From positions 73,420,095 through 73,484,094 of the forward strand of contig OY294044.1 in assembly GCA_958510825.1 (NCBI GenBank): a DNA stretch of 64,000 nucleotides. The letters are read 5' to 3'. The notes under the pieces are model-generated. The model was not told where the DNA came from. It saw only the letters and a list, made by a program, of their open reading frames with translations, and made no database searches. The DNA is from Brachypterus glaber. Lineage: Eukaryota; Arthropoda; Insecta; Coleoptera; Kateretidae. Position 1 is the first letter of the stretch. Each line of letters begins with the position of its first letter. Below, piece by piece: positions 34,209 through 44,440 of this stretch. The position numbers and the translations under genes are program-made.

Positions 34209-35647
34209 CACGGTGTTCTAGAAGAACTTTTAAATGACATAACAACTTCCATTTTTTTTCTTTTTTGAATTTGTTATATGAGATCTAATTAAAAAAATAA
34301 GACCAACATTTTAAAAATCCTTAGAGCCGTTTTTGAAAAAAATGTGTTTTTTAGAAAATATCTTTGATATTTCACGCTAACATACTCGTTTGCCCTCGAT
34401 GTCTCGGATTTTGACCAAACTTGGCATAGTGGTACCGCTATGGTACCTAAGCACTTCCACCAATTTTTTTTTTTTCAAAACGGTCCATCCGTTCACTATA
34501 CTGGGTGTCCCACCAAGTTCTTGATATAGCTTATCTCCGTTATTTGAAAATGTATTAAAATTTGCAAAAATAGCATTAAATCAAAGCCAAAGAGATTTCA
34601 CTGACTTATTCAAAACCGCCCCTTGCTTACCCACTCCCTCGAAACTACCCCCAACTCCTGTTTTTCAAATAGGACCCCCCAATTCTTATTAAAGGCTGTG
34701 AACGTGTATTTCATTCTGAATTCAACCATTTATTATAAGTGGTACCTTAGATTTTAAGGGGGTATTTAAAACAAATTTGCGGGTGGTTCCAGGAGAGTGG
34801 GTTTTTATAAGTTGGTTTTGGATATATTAATCCATTTTCTTTTGGGTACAACGTAAGTTTTTGGAAAATTTTCTGGTTACATTTAGAATGAAATGTGCTT
34901 TCATATTCTTTAGTAAAATAGGGGAGTGCTATGTAAAAAACTAGTTGGAGGTGGATCCAAGAGGGTGGATAAATAAGAGGTAGTTTTGCATGTCAGTAAA
35001 TTCTACTTTGACTCCAATTTAATTTTATTTTTTTTTAACTTTTTTATCTTTTTAAATGACGGAGATATAGCCCGTCTAAAACCTGTTGGGACATTATTAT
35101 TACTAAATAATAATTGATATTGGAAGCCCCTTAAAAGAATAAGATACTACTTATATATTCTTAGATAAAAATGGGAGTGGAAGGTGCTATTTAAAAATCA
35201 GAGGTTGGGGGTGGTTACAAGGGAGTGAATAAGCAATGAGGATGGGGGTTGAATAAGTCAATAAAATCTTCTTTGGCTCCCATTTACCGCAATTTTTTAC
35301 AAAAAAATTAGCTTTTCAAATAACGGAGATATAACTTGTCAAGAACCTGGTGGGACACCCGGTATCGTGAATGGATGGACGGTTTTGAAAAAAAATTGGT
35401 GGGAGTACTAGGGTACCATAGTGGTACCACTATGCCAAGTTTGGTCAAAATCTAAGACATCGAGGTCAAACCAAGTATGTTAGTGTGATATATCAAACAT
35501 TTTTTTCTAAAGAACAAATTTTTTCAAAAACGGCTCTAATGATTTTTAAAATTTTGGTCTCTTTTAATTAGATCTCATATAACAAATTCCAAAAAGAAAA
35601 AAAATGGAAGTTGTCATTCCATTTAAAAGTTCTTCTAGAACACTGTG
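34209..35647. mobile_element. Palindromic element with a second palindrome inserted at its centre
   Basis: The outer arms (34209-34498 and about 35365-35647) are inverted copies: CACGGTGTTCTAGAAGAACT / AGTTCTTCTAGAACACTGTG, GATCTAATTAAAA..CAAATTT, ACTTGGCATAGTGGTACC, and AACGGTCCATCCGTTCAC / GTGAATGGATGGACGG. The arms would meet almost exactly at the insertion point of the inner element (34501-35362). The left edge follows TA; the right flank does not show a clean duplication. It is non-coding and lies inside the transporter intron. Confidence 0.85.
34501..35362. mobile_element. 862-bp TA-flanked foldback, tips CTGGGTGTCCCACCA
   Basis: The tips CTGGGTGTCCCACCAAGTTC and GAACCTGGTGGGACACCCGG are inverted repeats flanked by TA (34499-34500, 35363-35364). 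The arms continue through TATCTCCGTTATTTGAAAA and related blocks (CCACTCCC..GGGAGTG, AACCACCCC words). It is non-autonomous. It occupies the centre of the outer palindrome 34209-35647. Confidence 0.85.
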
Positions 35648-35719
35648 ACTATATAACTATGGGTCCAGATCATGTTTTTATTATTGTTATTATGCTATAG
35701 AATATAATATAGATACAGT

Positions 35720-35970
35720 ATTATACGGTAGTTTCGAATTTCCAAAATCGCCAAAAAAACGTCCGATCGACTCAAAATTTTCAGGAAAAATTAGGTTCTA
35801 TGAAGGGAAGATCTCTATTGTATTTAAAAGCAATAATAACAAAAAAGTTATGGGGGGTTAAACTTAGAAAAAATGAAAAAAGTAATTGGGAAAATGCAAT
35901 ACACCATTTACTGTGAATATTAAATAATGGTATGCGTAGCATTATATATCTTCATGGCTTGTTTAGGTAT
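35720..35970 (+). repeat. Dispersed GCGTAGCAT-family repeat, short copy
   Basis: Starts ACGGTAGTTTCGAATTTCC, contains CCGATCGACTCAAAATTTTC, and ends TTTACTGTGAATATTA..TATGCGTAGCATTATATATC..CATGGCTTG. It is a deleted version of the copies at 25286-26335 and 41870-42535. Confidence 0.7.
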
Positions 35971-36228
35971 ACCTATAGCTAAAGCTAAACGAAAATCTTA
36001 TCAGTGAATACAAGTTTGCGACTTTTTTGTCGATTGTTTTCAAGAGAAGCAAATACTCGTAAATTCTAATAAAAAATCGGTGTTGTTCCTAGGTATTTTA
36101 TTCGCGAATTCTTCTTTTCGAATTTAAATTTATTGAACATTATTTATCATTTAGTTACTACTCATATTAAAGTTCATTTTCTTAAGGTATAGTTTTTTTT
36201 TAACTTCCCGCTTGTAAACATTCCTAAA

Positions 36229-36242
36229 GTTGCTATGGTAAC
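36229..36242 (+). promoter_or_regulatory. X-box (RFX-type) motif
   Basis: GTTGCTATGGTAAC fits the core RFX X-box pattern RYYNYY-N(2)-RRNRAC on both half-sites. It lies about 220 bp upstream of an ATG followed by a splice donor. RFX binding is known for ciliary genes of animals. Function here is inferred from the motif alone. Confidence 0.45.
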
Positions 36243-36449
36243 GCGAAATTCGCATGCGTCTCAAGCCGGTTTGCAAGGCCCGTTTCACACAAGCCTAAAA
36301 GCGTTGACATTTGACATCACAGAACAGCCATTAACCAGTTAAAAAGTGATTTTGTGACAAAATTTTGTTTCTACAGAGATAGTTTCTATACAAAAGTATT
36401 TTTTTATTAAACGTTTTAGCAGTTCTCATTTTTTCATATCAAAACATTA

Positions 36450-36463
36450 TGGACAGAGAAGGT
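36450..36463 (+). other. Putative first coding exon (MDRE-) with splice donor
   Basis: After AAAACATT comes ATGGACAGAGAAG, immediately followed by the strong donor GTAAGTACC. This gives an exon encoding Met-Asp-Arg-Glu plus one base. No following exon was recognised on the plus strand before the next element. It may be the 5' end of the element's own lost transposase or a captured host promoter. Confidence 0.3.
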
Positions 36464-36580
36464 AAGTACCTATTTCTAATTAACTATTTTCATGCTTTTG
36501 ATTATAAAAAACTACTTGCTTTTTATTATAAAAACCTACGAATTAACACAATTACATAGAAAAGTTACGTGAAATCAGAA

Positions 36581-36715
36581 GGGCCACTTGCACCAATTCT
36601 TAAACGGGGATTATCTTAACTAAACTGAGTTTAAGTTAAAAATACTGCATTCTGATTGGTTGGCCGTCTATTTAATCCAAGTTTAAAGCTAAACCATCGT
36701 TGGTGCAAGTGGCCC
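36581..36715. mobile_element. 135-bp MITE, tips GGGCCACTTGCACCA
   Basis: GGGCCACTTGCACCAATTCT and the inverted TGGTGCAAGTGGCCC bound the element. Inside, AACTTAAACTCAG-like and TTTAAACTTGG-like words are partly inverted. A single terminus of the same family is at 3672-3692. It is nested within the TTAA-flanked element. The flanks (AGAA / TTAA) do not settle the target duplication. Confidence 0.75.
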
Positions 36716-37261
36716 TTAAACAAGGCAAATGCTTCAGTGTAAAACGGATTTCTTGACTTATTTAGCGGGAAATTAAAAAAAACTATACCTTAATTAAATG
36801 AAGTTTAGTATACTACTTTATATACTTTGCGTTAGATTTGACATATTTTTAAGTTTCGAGTTTAATTTTCCGTTTTTTTTTTGAGTTTTGAATTTTTAGT
36901 TTTGGGTTTTGAGTTTTGACTTTAGAGTTTAAGTTTTTGATTTTAAACATTTATATTCGAGTGTAGTTTTTTATTTTTTTAACATAAAAACACCAATACA
37001 TTTATTTTTTTTATGCACCATTGACATCTGTTGACTTGGAATACTAATACTAATAAGGGCAAGGGGATAACTTTCAAAGACAATATCTTCCCCTCATAGA
37101 ATATCCGCCAGTGTGCATTTTTTGCCATTTACAACCTTTCATTTAACTGGACTATAATACTTAATAATAATAACACTGGAAATAATAATACTTCAACAGA
37201 TTATCATTTTATGTAATTTTTATATTATATGAATTTATTATATTATATTATAATTTTAAAC

Positions 37262-38183
37262 AAGGGTGTGCAAAGTGGGGGGCAATGTCATTTGTTTGTC
37301 CCAAACTTTTTTGTCTAAAGATTTTTTGACATTTTTTCAATAAAATATGAATCTTTAATTAAATACATAAAAAATATACTCTTTATGTAACACCGTAGGG
37401 CCACCGTTTTCGAGAAAATTACAATTAAAGAAGCAATTTCACTTTCTGAGCAACAAAAAAAGGAACTAAAAAATGCACCAAAAATTTGAATACTGCAGGG
37501 CGATTCTACATCAAAAAATATAAAAAAAAAGTTCTCGTACACCCTTAAAAGCGGTTTGTGGATATTACAAACCGCTTTTAAAGGAGCTACGGTCCCTGGA
37601 AAAGTATTATTCTTAAAACTGATTTTCGAACCTGGCTGTAAACGAGCTTTTTTTCATAGTTATTAATGTAAAATCACCCTGCAGTATTGAAATTTATTTT
37701 GGTGCATTTTTTAGATCCTATTTCTGATGGTCAAGACGTGAAATAGCTTCTTTAATTGCAATCTTCTCGAAAACGGTTGGCCCTACAGTGTTACATAAAG
37801 AGTACCTTTTTTATGTATATTTAATCAAAGATTAATGTTTTATTAAGAAAATCTCAGCAAATCTATAGATAAAAAAGTCTGGGGCTAAAAGGGGAAATCG
37901 CCCTCCCATTTTGCACTTCCCTGGTTAAAATTACCAAACAAAAATTACTTAAAATGATAACCTTTATCAATGTTAAAGCGTGTGCAAAATTCGTTACTGT
38001 GGTTCCAGAGGGTTCCAGAGGGTTCCAGAGTAATAAATAAAAACTACTTTTCAAATGTACCCTTAGGAGTGTCCTACCTCCCTTAGGGCACATTTACGCA
38101 CCAATCTTTATAAAAACTTTTTTTCATATTTTTGGACCTAGAATCACCCTATAAAATTTGTACCTTATTTCTGAATCACCCTG
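37262..38183. mobile_element. ~1.1-kb palindrome family, left-truncated copy
   Basis: Begins within the family at AAGGGTGTGCAAAGTGGGGGG and continues through CTACGGTCCC..TGTAAAATCACCCTGCAG. The inverted arm ends CACCCTG/TA at 38183-38185. The outer ~250 bp of the left arm is missing. Three tandem GGTTCCAGAG decamers occur at about 37998-38030. An 80-codon-class frame here (37863-38093, minus) is a by-product. Confidence 0.75.
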
Positions 38184-38198
38184 TATGTATATAATATA

Positions 38199-38866
38199 CC
38201 GTGCGGTCCAAAAGTCACCCCCCCCCTCTTAACTTTTGAACGAGTTAAGATATCGACTTTAAAGTTGGAGCCCTTAAATATGACAACCCAATCTTTTTGC
38301 ATATATTTCATATTTTTAGCTCTTTTAATTTTTTTAAAAAATGTGGCAGGGGGGCTTTGGGTGATTTTTTTTAATGGAAAGGGGCCGTGTGATACATGAT
38401 TTTAAGGCTTATAAAATTCTCTATTTAAACATGTACTTCTTTATTTTTTAAAACATGTTTTGGGTGTTTAAAATAGAGTTGAAAATGGGTATTTTTGTCA
38501 ATAATTCTAAAAAAGAAATAATAAAAAAAATATGTTGCAAAAACCCAAATTTTACTTTTAAACTAATTTTAATTAATACAAATAAAAATTTACAAAAAAA
38601 AAATAAAAAGTCGCTTTTTTAGAAAAAAAAATTAAAAATTAAAACCTAAATAGAGAATTTTGTAAGCTTTAAAAGGATGTATCACAAGAACCCCCTTTCC
38701 ATATAAAAATATTCTCCCTATGTCCCCTGTCAACATTTAAGAGCTGAAAATATCAAATATATGCGAAAAGATAGCTCTTATTTAAGTTTTTCAAACTTAA
38801 AGTCGGTATCTCAACTCGTTCAAACGTTAAGAGGGAGGGAAGGGGGTTGACTTTTGGACCGCACGG
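38199..38866. mobile_element. 668-bp TA-flanked foldback, tips CCGTGCGGTCCAAAAG
   Basis: Tips CCGTGCGGTCCAAAAGTCAC and TTGACTTTTGGACCGCACGG are flanked by TA (38197-38198, 38867-38868). The arms continue through CTTAACTTTTGAACGAGTTA and ATATTTGATATTTTCAGCTC-like blocks. The termini resemble Tc1-type ends. The second copy is at 51695-52413. It starts only 15 bp from the end of the preceding element. Confidence 0.85.
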
Positions 38867-39053
38867 TATAACAGCATAACAAAAAAAAATGCTCTACTCC
38901 CGGAATCCTGGGACTGCATGCTCTATATGTGTAATTGTAATTTATCAATTCAAAAAAAAAATCTTCATATAATTAAAATGCAATTATTACATTAATTTAA
39001 TCAATTATTTAATCAGACAAATTACATATAATTCATTAATTTGCATTTCTTAC

Positions 39054-39117
39054 CAGATATAACAGCCAATAATTGTGGTAAGGTCCCTTCGAAAATTCCT
39101 AAACCAGAACTCGACAT
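39054..39117 (-). CDS. Tret1-like sugar transporter, exon 1 (start)
   Basis: Read on the minus strand, GGTGTTAAAATG starts 21 codons (MSSSGLGIFEG then TLPQLLAVIS) and ends TCT G at a GTAAGAAATG donor. Joining to the acceptor at 33309 gives ..AVISGTLVAISDGMHYGW.., exactly the helix-1 region of insect Tret1-like transporters (LPQ-x-L-A..GW). The AAA before ATG is a good animal/insect start context. No competing exon between 33.3 and 39.1 kb gives a better join. A short untranslated leader probably lies just upstream (39118-39400), where TTAGTCGAG and AT-rich sequence are present but no certain core promoter. Confidence 0.85.
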
Positions 39118-40059
39118 TTTAACACCAATAAACAAAATAAAACTCGACTAAAAAGATTACTAAACTATTTTTAAATAAGTAGTCATTAAATAAATGATTA
39201 GAATCAATTGTTTCACATATAAATTGATTTAAAAATAACTAGTACCAACACTCACGACACCATGTTTGCAAATTAAAATAAATCATATATTTCGTACCAA
39301 TACAGTAAGGTTAAGGATAAATAAGTAGGTACCGTAAACACTAACAACTTTGAACGGCATTGAACCAAAAGTGTTAATGTTCCTTTTCACCGACTTTTTC
39401 TTCGAACACGTTGAAATTTATAAATAAAAAAAATAAAAAAATATATAAATCAGTTGCAAGCAAAAACAATTAAACAATTAAATAGTTATTTATAATACAA
39501 GGGCAAAAAAAATAAATTTTTCGTTTGAGTAGGTTTTTAAAAGCCATGGGCCGGCCGACCGGCCGGCCGAGGGTAATAAACCTTCGAAATCAAAATTAAA
39601 TCTTTATAATTCTATTTATACAATATTTTTTATTCGGTAGTTACTAAAAGAAGCTAAGAAAACAAGTGAATAAAAAGTATTAGTCCAGCGTCAATAACCT
39701 TTTAAAGAAAAAGTAGAACTGGATAATTTTATTCAAAAACTAAAAATGATGCTACCTAAACTTTCTATGGTCGTCTAAAAATAAATTAGTAAAATTTTTC
39801 TTACTCGTTCAGAGTCAAGCGTGTATACGATAGGAAAAAAATTGACCGGACTCACATACCGTTTAAAAATTTGACCTGTCGGTTTGCCAGAAAAATTGTG
39901 TTAATAATATACCTGGTGGAAATCATTACTTATCTATTCTATATATGTATATATAGAATATATTATTACTTATAAAAATTAATAAATTTAAAAATATACA
40001 AAAAATTTAAATTATAAAGATAACCTGGTAGAATCAAAATTAATGTTAAATCTATAAAG
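39118..40059. other. Upstream region of the transporter gene
   Basis: This should contain the transcription start and proximal promoter of the minus-strand transporter. I could not identify a convincing TATA/initiator pair. A tiny GGCC-rich palindromic tract (GGGCCGGCCGACCGGCCGGC, from about 39548) is a marked GC outlier. The rest is AT-rich. Confidence 0.4.
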
Positions 40060-40402
40060 AAATTTCACTGCTCTACTACAGAATTTTGTCAATCAATGAG
40101 TAAATCCCTACCAAAATATAGCTGCTATTTCACGCTTTTTTGTGATCATCAGTGAGCATATATTGGTATGGTGGCTTTCGCACAGATTGTTGAAAATTAA
40201 TTTACTTATTAAAATAGGCATATCTGCATTGAGAGCGTACAAATTGGTGGCGCCATCTAATGTTGCACAAAAAGTACTACACTAGATTTTTCATCATACT
40301 GATGATCACAAAAAAGCATGAAATAGCAGCTATATGATATTTTGGTAGGGATTTTCTCATTGATTGTGAAAATTTTGTAGTATAGCAGTTCAATTTCATT
40401 AT
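40060..40402. mobile_element. ~340-bp foldback MITE
   Basis: GAAATTTCACTGCTCTACTA..CAATCAATGAGTAAATCC..CTACCAAAATAT..GCTGCTATTTCACGCTTTTT..GTGATCATCAGT is matched in inverse by ACTGATGATCACAAAAAAGC..GAAATAGCAGC..ATATTTTGGTAGGGATTTTC..TCATTGATTG..GTAGTATAGCAGTTCAATTTC. The arms are about 105 bp, with a loop of about 130 bp containing GGTGGCGCCATCTAATG. Confidence 0.8.
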
Positions 40403-40811
40403 ATATTTAAATAGTTTGCCGTCACTAAACTTTATTTTTCATTTGTAATGTTTAATCCATGCCTCAAAAATAACAATTTCTCGCCTACGCTACCCTTTTA
40501 TAGATTAAAATGAACGTTCCCTAACAATGACAAGATATTTGGATCACTGTCTATATTTGCTGGACCCTGTTTATCAGAAGCACCTACAATGATTAACAGT
40601 ACTCGGCGAATTTCCAGTACTCGCAGAAGCGCCCCGACGCGTCGACTCTAGCGTTGATGCGAGGTTTTAAATATTTACATTTTTATTTTTTTTATCTTGA
40701 TTTTTTTTATTTATTCCATTTAAACGAGTAAGGTGGGAAAAAAGTTATCGATAAATAAAAATTAAAAACTTTTGTATTCTTAAAAGATGAAAATCGAATG
40801 TCGGTTTTTTT

Positions 40812-40872
<61 letters not shown>

Positions 40873-41054
40873 GTATAGTTAATATGTACAGTCAATATTG
40901 TTGTGTGTAACAAATTAGTCCTCAAATTTCCCTCATAATTCGGCAAATTATTCCGTAAGCCTATGTTTCTGTGTTTATTTTTAACGTTGATGAGTCATAA
41001 CTGAGTTTACGACTACTACTAATGATGATTAGTAGTGCAACTACTAATTTAGTA
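40403..41054. other. Non-coding stretch with a (TA)n microsatellite at 40817-40867
   Basis: A ~50-bp uninterrupted TA dinucleotide run lies at 40817-40867. A GC-rich patch (GAAGCGCCCCGACGCGTCGA) is at about 40624-40643. No gene is seen. Confidence 0.6.
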
Positions 41055-42594
41055 CCGTAAAACCATCCAATTTGCAACCTGCGTGTGACTTGCAACAAAA
41101 TGCAATTGTCTAAATTCGGCACTGTACCGCCCAATCGGTAAGCAAACGCGGCTTCTGAGTTTCACATTTTTTGTTTGCTAAAGTGTGTTTAGTGTTGTGC
41201 TGGTTGGACCTGGTATGTAAAATTTTCTTATTCTTATTTTAGCAAATTTTCACAGAAATGGTTAAATTTTAAACTGTAATGTGTACAAGACAAACGAAAA
41301 ATGTTCACAACTTTAAAAAATAGCTTATAAAAATTAAAATTGTACATTTAAAAAAAATACAGGAATACATGTATACTTTTTACGTATACTTTTGCAAGAT
41401 GTATAAATGGATATACTTGCAATTCTTCATAAATTAACTTTTTTTGGATGTTGGAGTACCCTTGCAACTTGCAACATGGCAACTTGCAACACCTACTTTT
41501 ATTTTTTTTTTGCAAAAAAATATTGGTTTATTTTTAAAATTAGGCATGCAAATAGTAGGTCTAATCTGCCCCCTTAGTTAAAACGTCCTAACTAGGATTG
41601 CTATTTTCTCTAAATTTTTTGAATAAATGGCCAAATTCTCTGACTTCCAGGTTTCAATTTTAATTTCCCTGACTTTCCTGTTTTCCCTGACTGGTGAGAA
41701 TCCTGGAGAATAGATAAATATGGCATAGAACAATCGGTATATGCAGATAAGCCGAAAATGGCAAAAATGTTAGTTACGACGTTTTAACTAAGGACGGCAG
41801 TAATAGCGACTCGCAATGCTCTTAGATGATTCATAGTGCCAGTGCTAGAATATTATACAGTATACTGTATAACTACTAGTAGTTTCGAATTTTCAAAAAA
41901 AAAACAAAAATCGTCGCAGACAAAAAATTCTTGGATATTAATTTGTTTCATGAAAAAATTAGCAACTTTTTTTTTTTTAGTGTCCGTCCGTCCGTCCGTC
42001 CATTTGTCTGTCCGATGTCCCGATTTTTGCAGGCACGATAACACGAATAATCCGACCGTATTGAAATTTTCAGGAAAAATCAAGTTCTATGAGGGAAAGA
42101 CACCTATTGTTTTTGAAATGAATCCCCCCAAAAACAAAAAGTTGTGGGAGGTTAAACTTTTAAAAAAATCGAAAAATGCTGAAAGAAATTTCAGATTAAC
42201 GTATTTTTTTTATAAAAAATTACTTTTATTATAAGAATCAATTCTACAAAAAAAAAATTAAAAAAAAAATTAAAAAAAATAGATTTTTTTTCTTAGTTTT
42301 TTAAAAATAAAATATTTTTTTTTTGTTTTTCGCAAAACGAAAATTTAATATTTTTTTTTTAACTTTTTTTTTTGAAAAAAAAATTGTCATAATTTTTCGT
42401 TTTTCAAAAAAGATAAAAAATTTTTTTTTGTTATTTTATGTGAAAATTATTTGGGAAATGCAATATACTATTTACTGTGAATAATATATAATAAAATGCG
42501 TAGCATTACATATCTTAACGGCTTGTTTTTATTTAGGTTTCCTTTCAAGCATAGTTCAAAGTTTAAAATTGTTGCAAGTTGGATGGTTTTACGG
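41055..42594. mobile_element. 1.54-kb TA-flanked element, tips CCGTAAAACCATCCAA
   Basis: The tips CCGTAAAACCATCCAATTTG..GCAACCTG and (inverted) TTGCAAGTTGGATGGTTTTA..CGG are flanked by TA at 41053-41054 and 42595-42596. The first ten bases match the 24379-25285 element, so the two are related. Much of the right half (about 41870-42535) is a nested dispersed repeat of the GCGTAGCAT family. No transposase is seen. A 132-codon frame at 41836-42234 consists of that repeat and its low-complexity tail. Confidence 0.8.
41870..42535 (+). repeat. Dispersed GCGTAGCAT-family repeat, long copy
   Basis: Runs from ACTAGTAGTTTCGAATTTTC through a TCCGTCCGTCCGTCC tract (41982-42000), GATAACACGAATAATCCGAC, ATTTTCAGGAAAAATCAAG and A/T homopolymers to TTTACTGTGAATAATATATA..AAATGCGTAGCATTACATAT. 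It is the best-preserved copy in the window. A short inverted piece follows at 42615-42700 (GAAGATATGTAATGCTTCGC). Confidence 0.75.
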
Positions 42595-42917
42595 TACATT
42601 CTTTTAAGTAAAAAAATATAAACGTCTTTGAAGATATGTAATGCTTCGCATCCTATAGTATACTCTTCACAATTAATTAGTATATTGCAGTTTTCTTGAT
42701 ATACTTCTCAAACTGTAATTTTTTTTTTATACATGTACTGCAGTATTAAAAAGTGGCGCCCCACAACTTTTTCTTTTATAAATACTGTAATGAATTAAAG
42801 TATGTTTTCTGAAAATTTAAAATTTATTGTACTTTAGTTCTATTTTTTGTAATTTTGTGGCGCTCACTGTCACTTTTTTGTTTATGAATTATTTTTTTTC
42901 TAATACTGGTTTACATA

Positions 42918-44080
42918 CAGGGTGTATTTGAAATAGGGTAGGAAATTTTAACAGGTGATTCTACATGATAAAATATGACAAAAAGTTCCTATAAACATAT
43001 GTCTAAAAATGCGTCATAAGGGATCTACGCCACTTTGAAATTGGCTAAAAAAATCGGTTTTTATTTATTAACTCAGGAACCCTTTGAGATATATTAACGA
43101 GGTTTTGCACATGAATTAATCCTAATAAGGCCCATCTTTGTATGTCATTTTCACGTACTTATTTAAACCAGGGGTGTGCGAAACGGGGGGGCCTTATCAG
43201 TTTTTTGTCCCAAACTTTTTTCTGTGTAACTTCTTTGCAATTTTAATTTGAAATATGATTCCTCAGGTCAAAATACATAAAAAAGGTACTTTTGTTGTAA
43301 TACTGTAAGATTAAGCGTTTTCGAGAAAAGTTCATTTGAAGGTGAAATTTCACGGTTCGAGGACGAAAAATTAAATACTAAAATGTCGAAAACCAAAGTT
43401 TTAATGATGCAATGTTACTCTACATCAAAAACTAAGAAAAAAAGTTTCCATACATGTAGGTCGAAAAAACGCTTTTAAAGCTACCATAGCCCTTTAAAAA
43501 TGGTGCATATTTAGGAGACCATAGCTCCGTTAGGATTAATTTTTGGAAGTACCTGCATATAAGGTTTTTTTTAGTTTTTAATTTACATTCGCCCTGCATC
43601 ATTAAAATTTTGGTTTTCAACATTTTAGTATTTAATTTTTCGTCCTCGAACCTTCAAATTAATTTTTCTCGAAAACGGTTAATCCTACAGTATTACAACA
43701 AGACTACCTTTTTTAAGTATTTTGACCTGAGGAATCATATTTCAAAAATAAAATTGCAAAACAGTTACACAGAAAAAAGTTTGGGACTAAAAACTGATAA
43801 GCCCCCCCCCCCCGTTTCGCACACCCCTGGTTGAAATAAGTACATGAAAATAACACATAAAAACGGGTCTTGGTAGGATTAGTTGACGTGCAAAACCTCG
43901 TTGATATATCTCAAAGGGCTCCTGAGTTATTAAATAAAAACCGATTTTTTTAGCCACTTTCAAAGGGGCGTAGGTCCCTTATGACGCATTTTTAGACATA
44001 TGTTTATAGGAACTTTTAGTCATATTTTATCATGTAGAATCACCTGTTAAAATTTCCTACCCTATTTCAAATACACCGTG
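42918..44080. mobile_element. 1163-bp near-perfect palindrome, TA-flanked
   Basis: The tips CAGGGTGTATTTGAAATAGG and CCTATTTCAAATACACCGTG are flanked by TA (42916-42917, 44081-44082). The inverted arms extend almost the full length (~560 bp each) with few mismatches; for example GGAACCCTTTGAGATATATT is matched by AATATATCTCAAAGGGTTCC-type sequence in the sister arm. Inner words include CCAGGGGTGTGCGAAACGGG and GTTTTCGAGAAAA. A 12-base C run is at 43802-43813. It is non-autonomous, probably a Tc1/mariner-type MITE. It is one of three full-length copies in the window. Confidence 0.92.
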
Positions 44081-44440
44081 TATATCCATCACAAGTAATG
44101 TTTTCTTAAAATTAGTTTGGATTTTCCGTGAAATTTCACCTTCAAATGAATTTTTCTAGAAAACGGTTAATCCTACAGTATTAGAACAAGAAAAAAAGTC
44201 CAAACGAATGAATGAAGAGATGGACCGAAAGACGGACAGACAAAAATGAAAGTTTTTATTTATAAAAATTACCCTATAGACTAAATTTTTATGACTGGCA
44301 ATTTGAAAACATTGTATACAATACATTATACATGTATAATGGTTCTATCTACGTGCTGTGAAGAGTATAACTATACGTAATATTGGTATAATTGGGGTTT
44401 TATAATAATGTATGTAGAGTTTACATTGTATATAAATATA

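Larger units (their letters stand above)
36186..36789 (+). mobile_element. 604-bp TTAA-flanked element carrying a promoter-like segment
   Basis: Terminal repeats GGTATAGTTTTTTTT..TTCCCGCT and AGCGGGAAATT..AAACTATACC are inverted copies of about 27 bp. TTAA flanks both sides (36182-36185, 36790-36793), the duplication used by piggyBac-type transposases. The left interior is GC-richer and contains an X-box-like motif (36229-36242), GCATGCG, and farther on an ATG with a perfect splice donor (36450-36463). A 135-bp MITE is nested at 36581-36715. It lies in the transporter intron in opposite orientation. Confidence 0.7.
33309..39053 (-). other. Intron 1 of the transporter gene, 5745 bp
   Basis: Donor GTAAGAAATG and acceptor TTTTTTTCAG (read on the minus strand) bound the intron. 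It is mostly transposable elements: a family-A scrap close to the acceptor (about 33365-33420), an inverted-repeat region at 33570-33790 (TTTAATAACTGTTAGATATA and its complement), nested foldbacks at 34209-35647, a dispersed repeat at 35720-35970, a TTAA-flanked element at 36186-36789, and two foldbacks at 37262-38866. Confidence 0.85.

Noticed and set aside
40624..40660. GACGCGTCGACTCTAG resembling a cloning polylinker
   Set aside because: Only ~15 bases match and the flanks are ordinary genomic sequence; vector contamination is not supported.
41836..42234. 132-codon plus-strand frame
   Set aside because: It is the translation of a dispersed repeat with GTCC tracts and A/T homopolymers; other copies of the repeat do not keep the frame.
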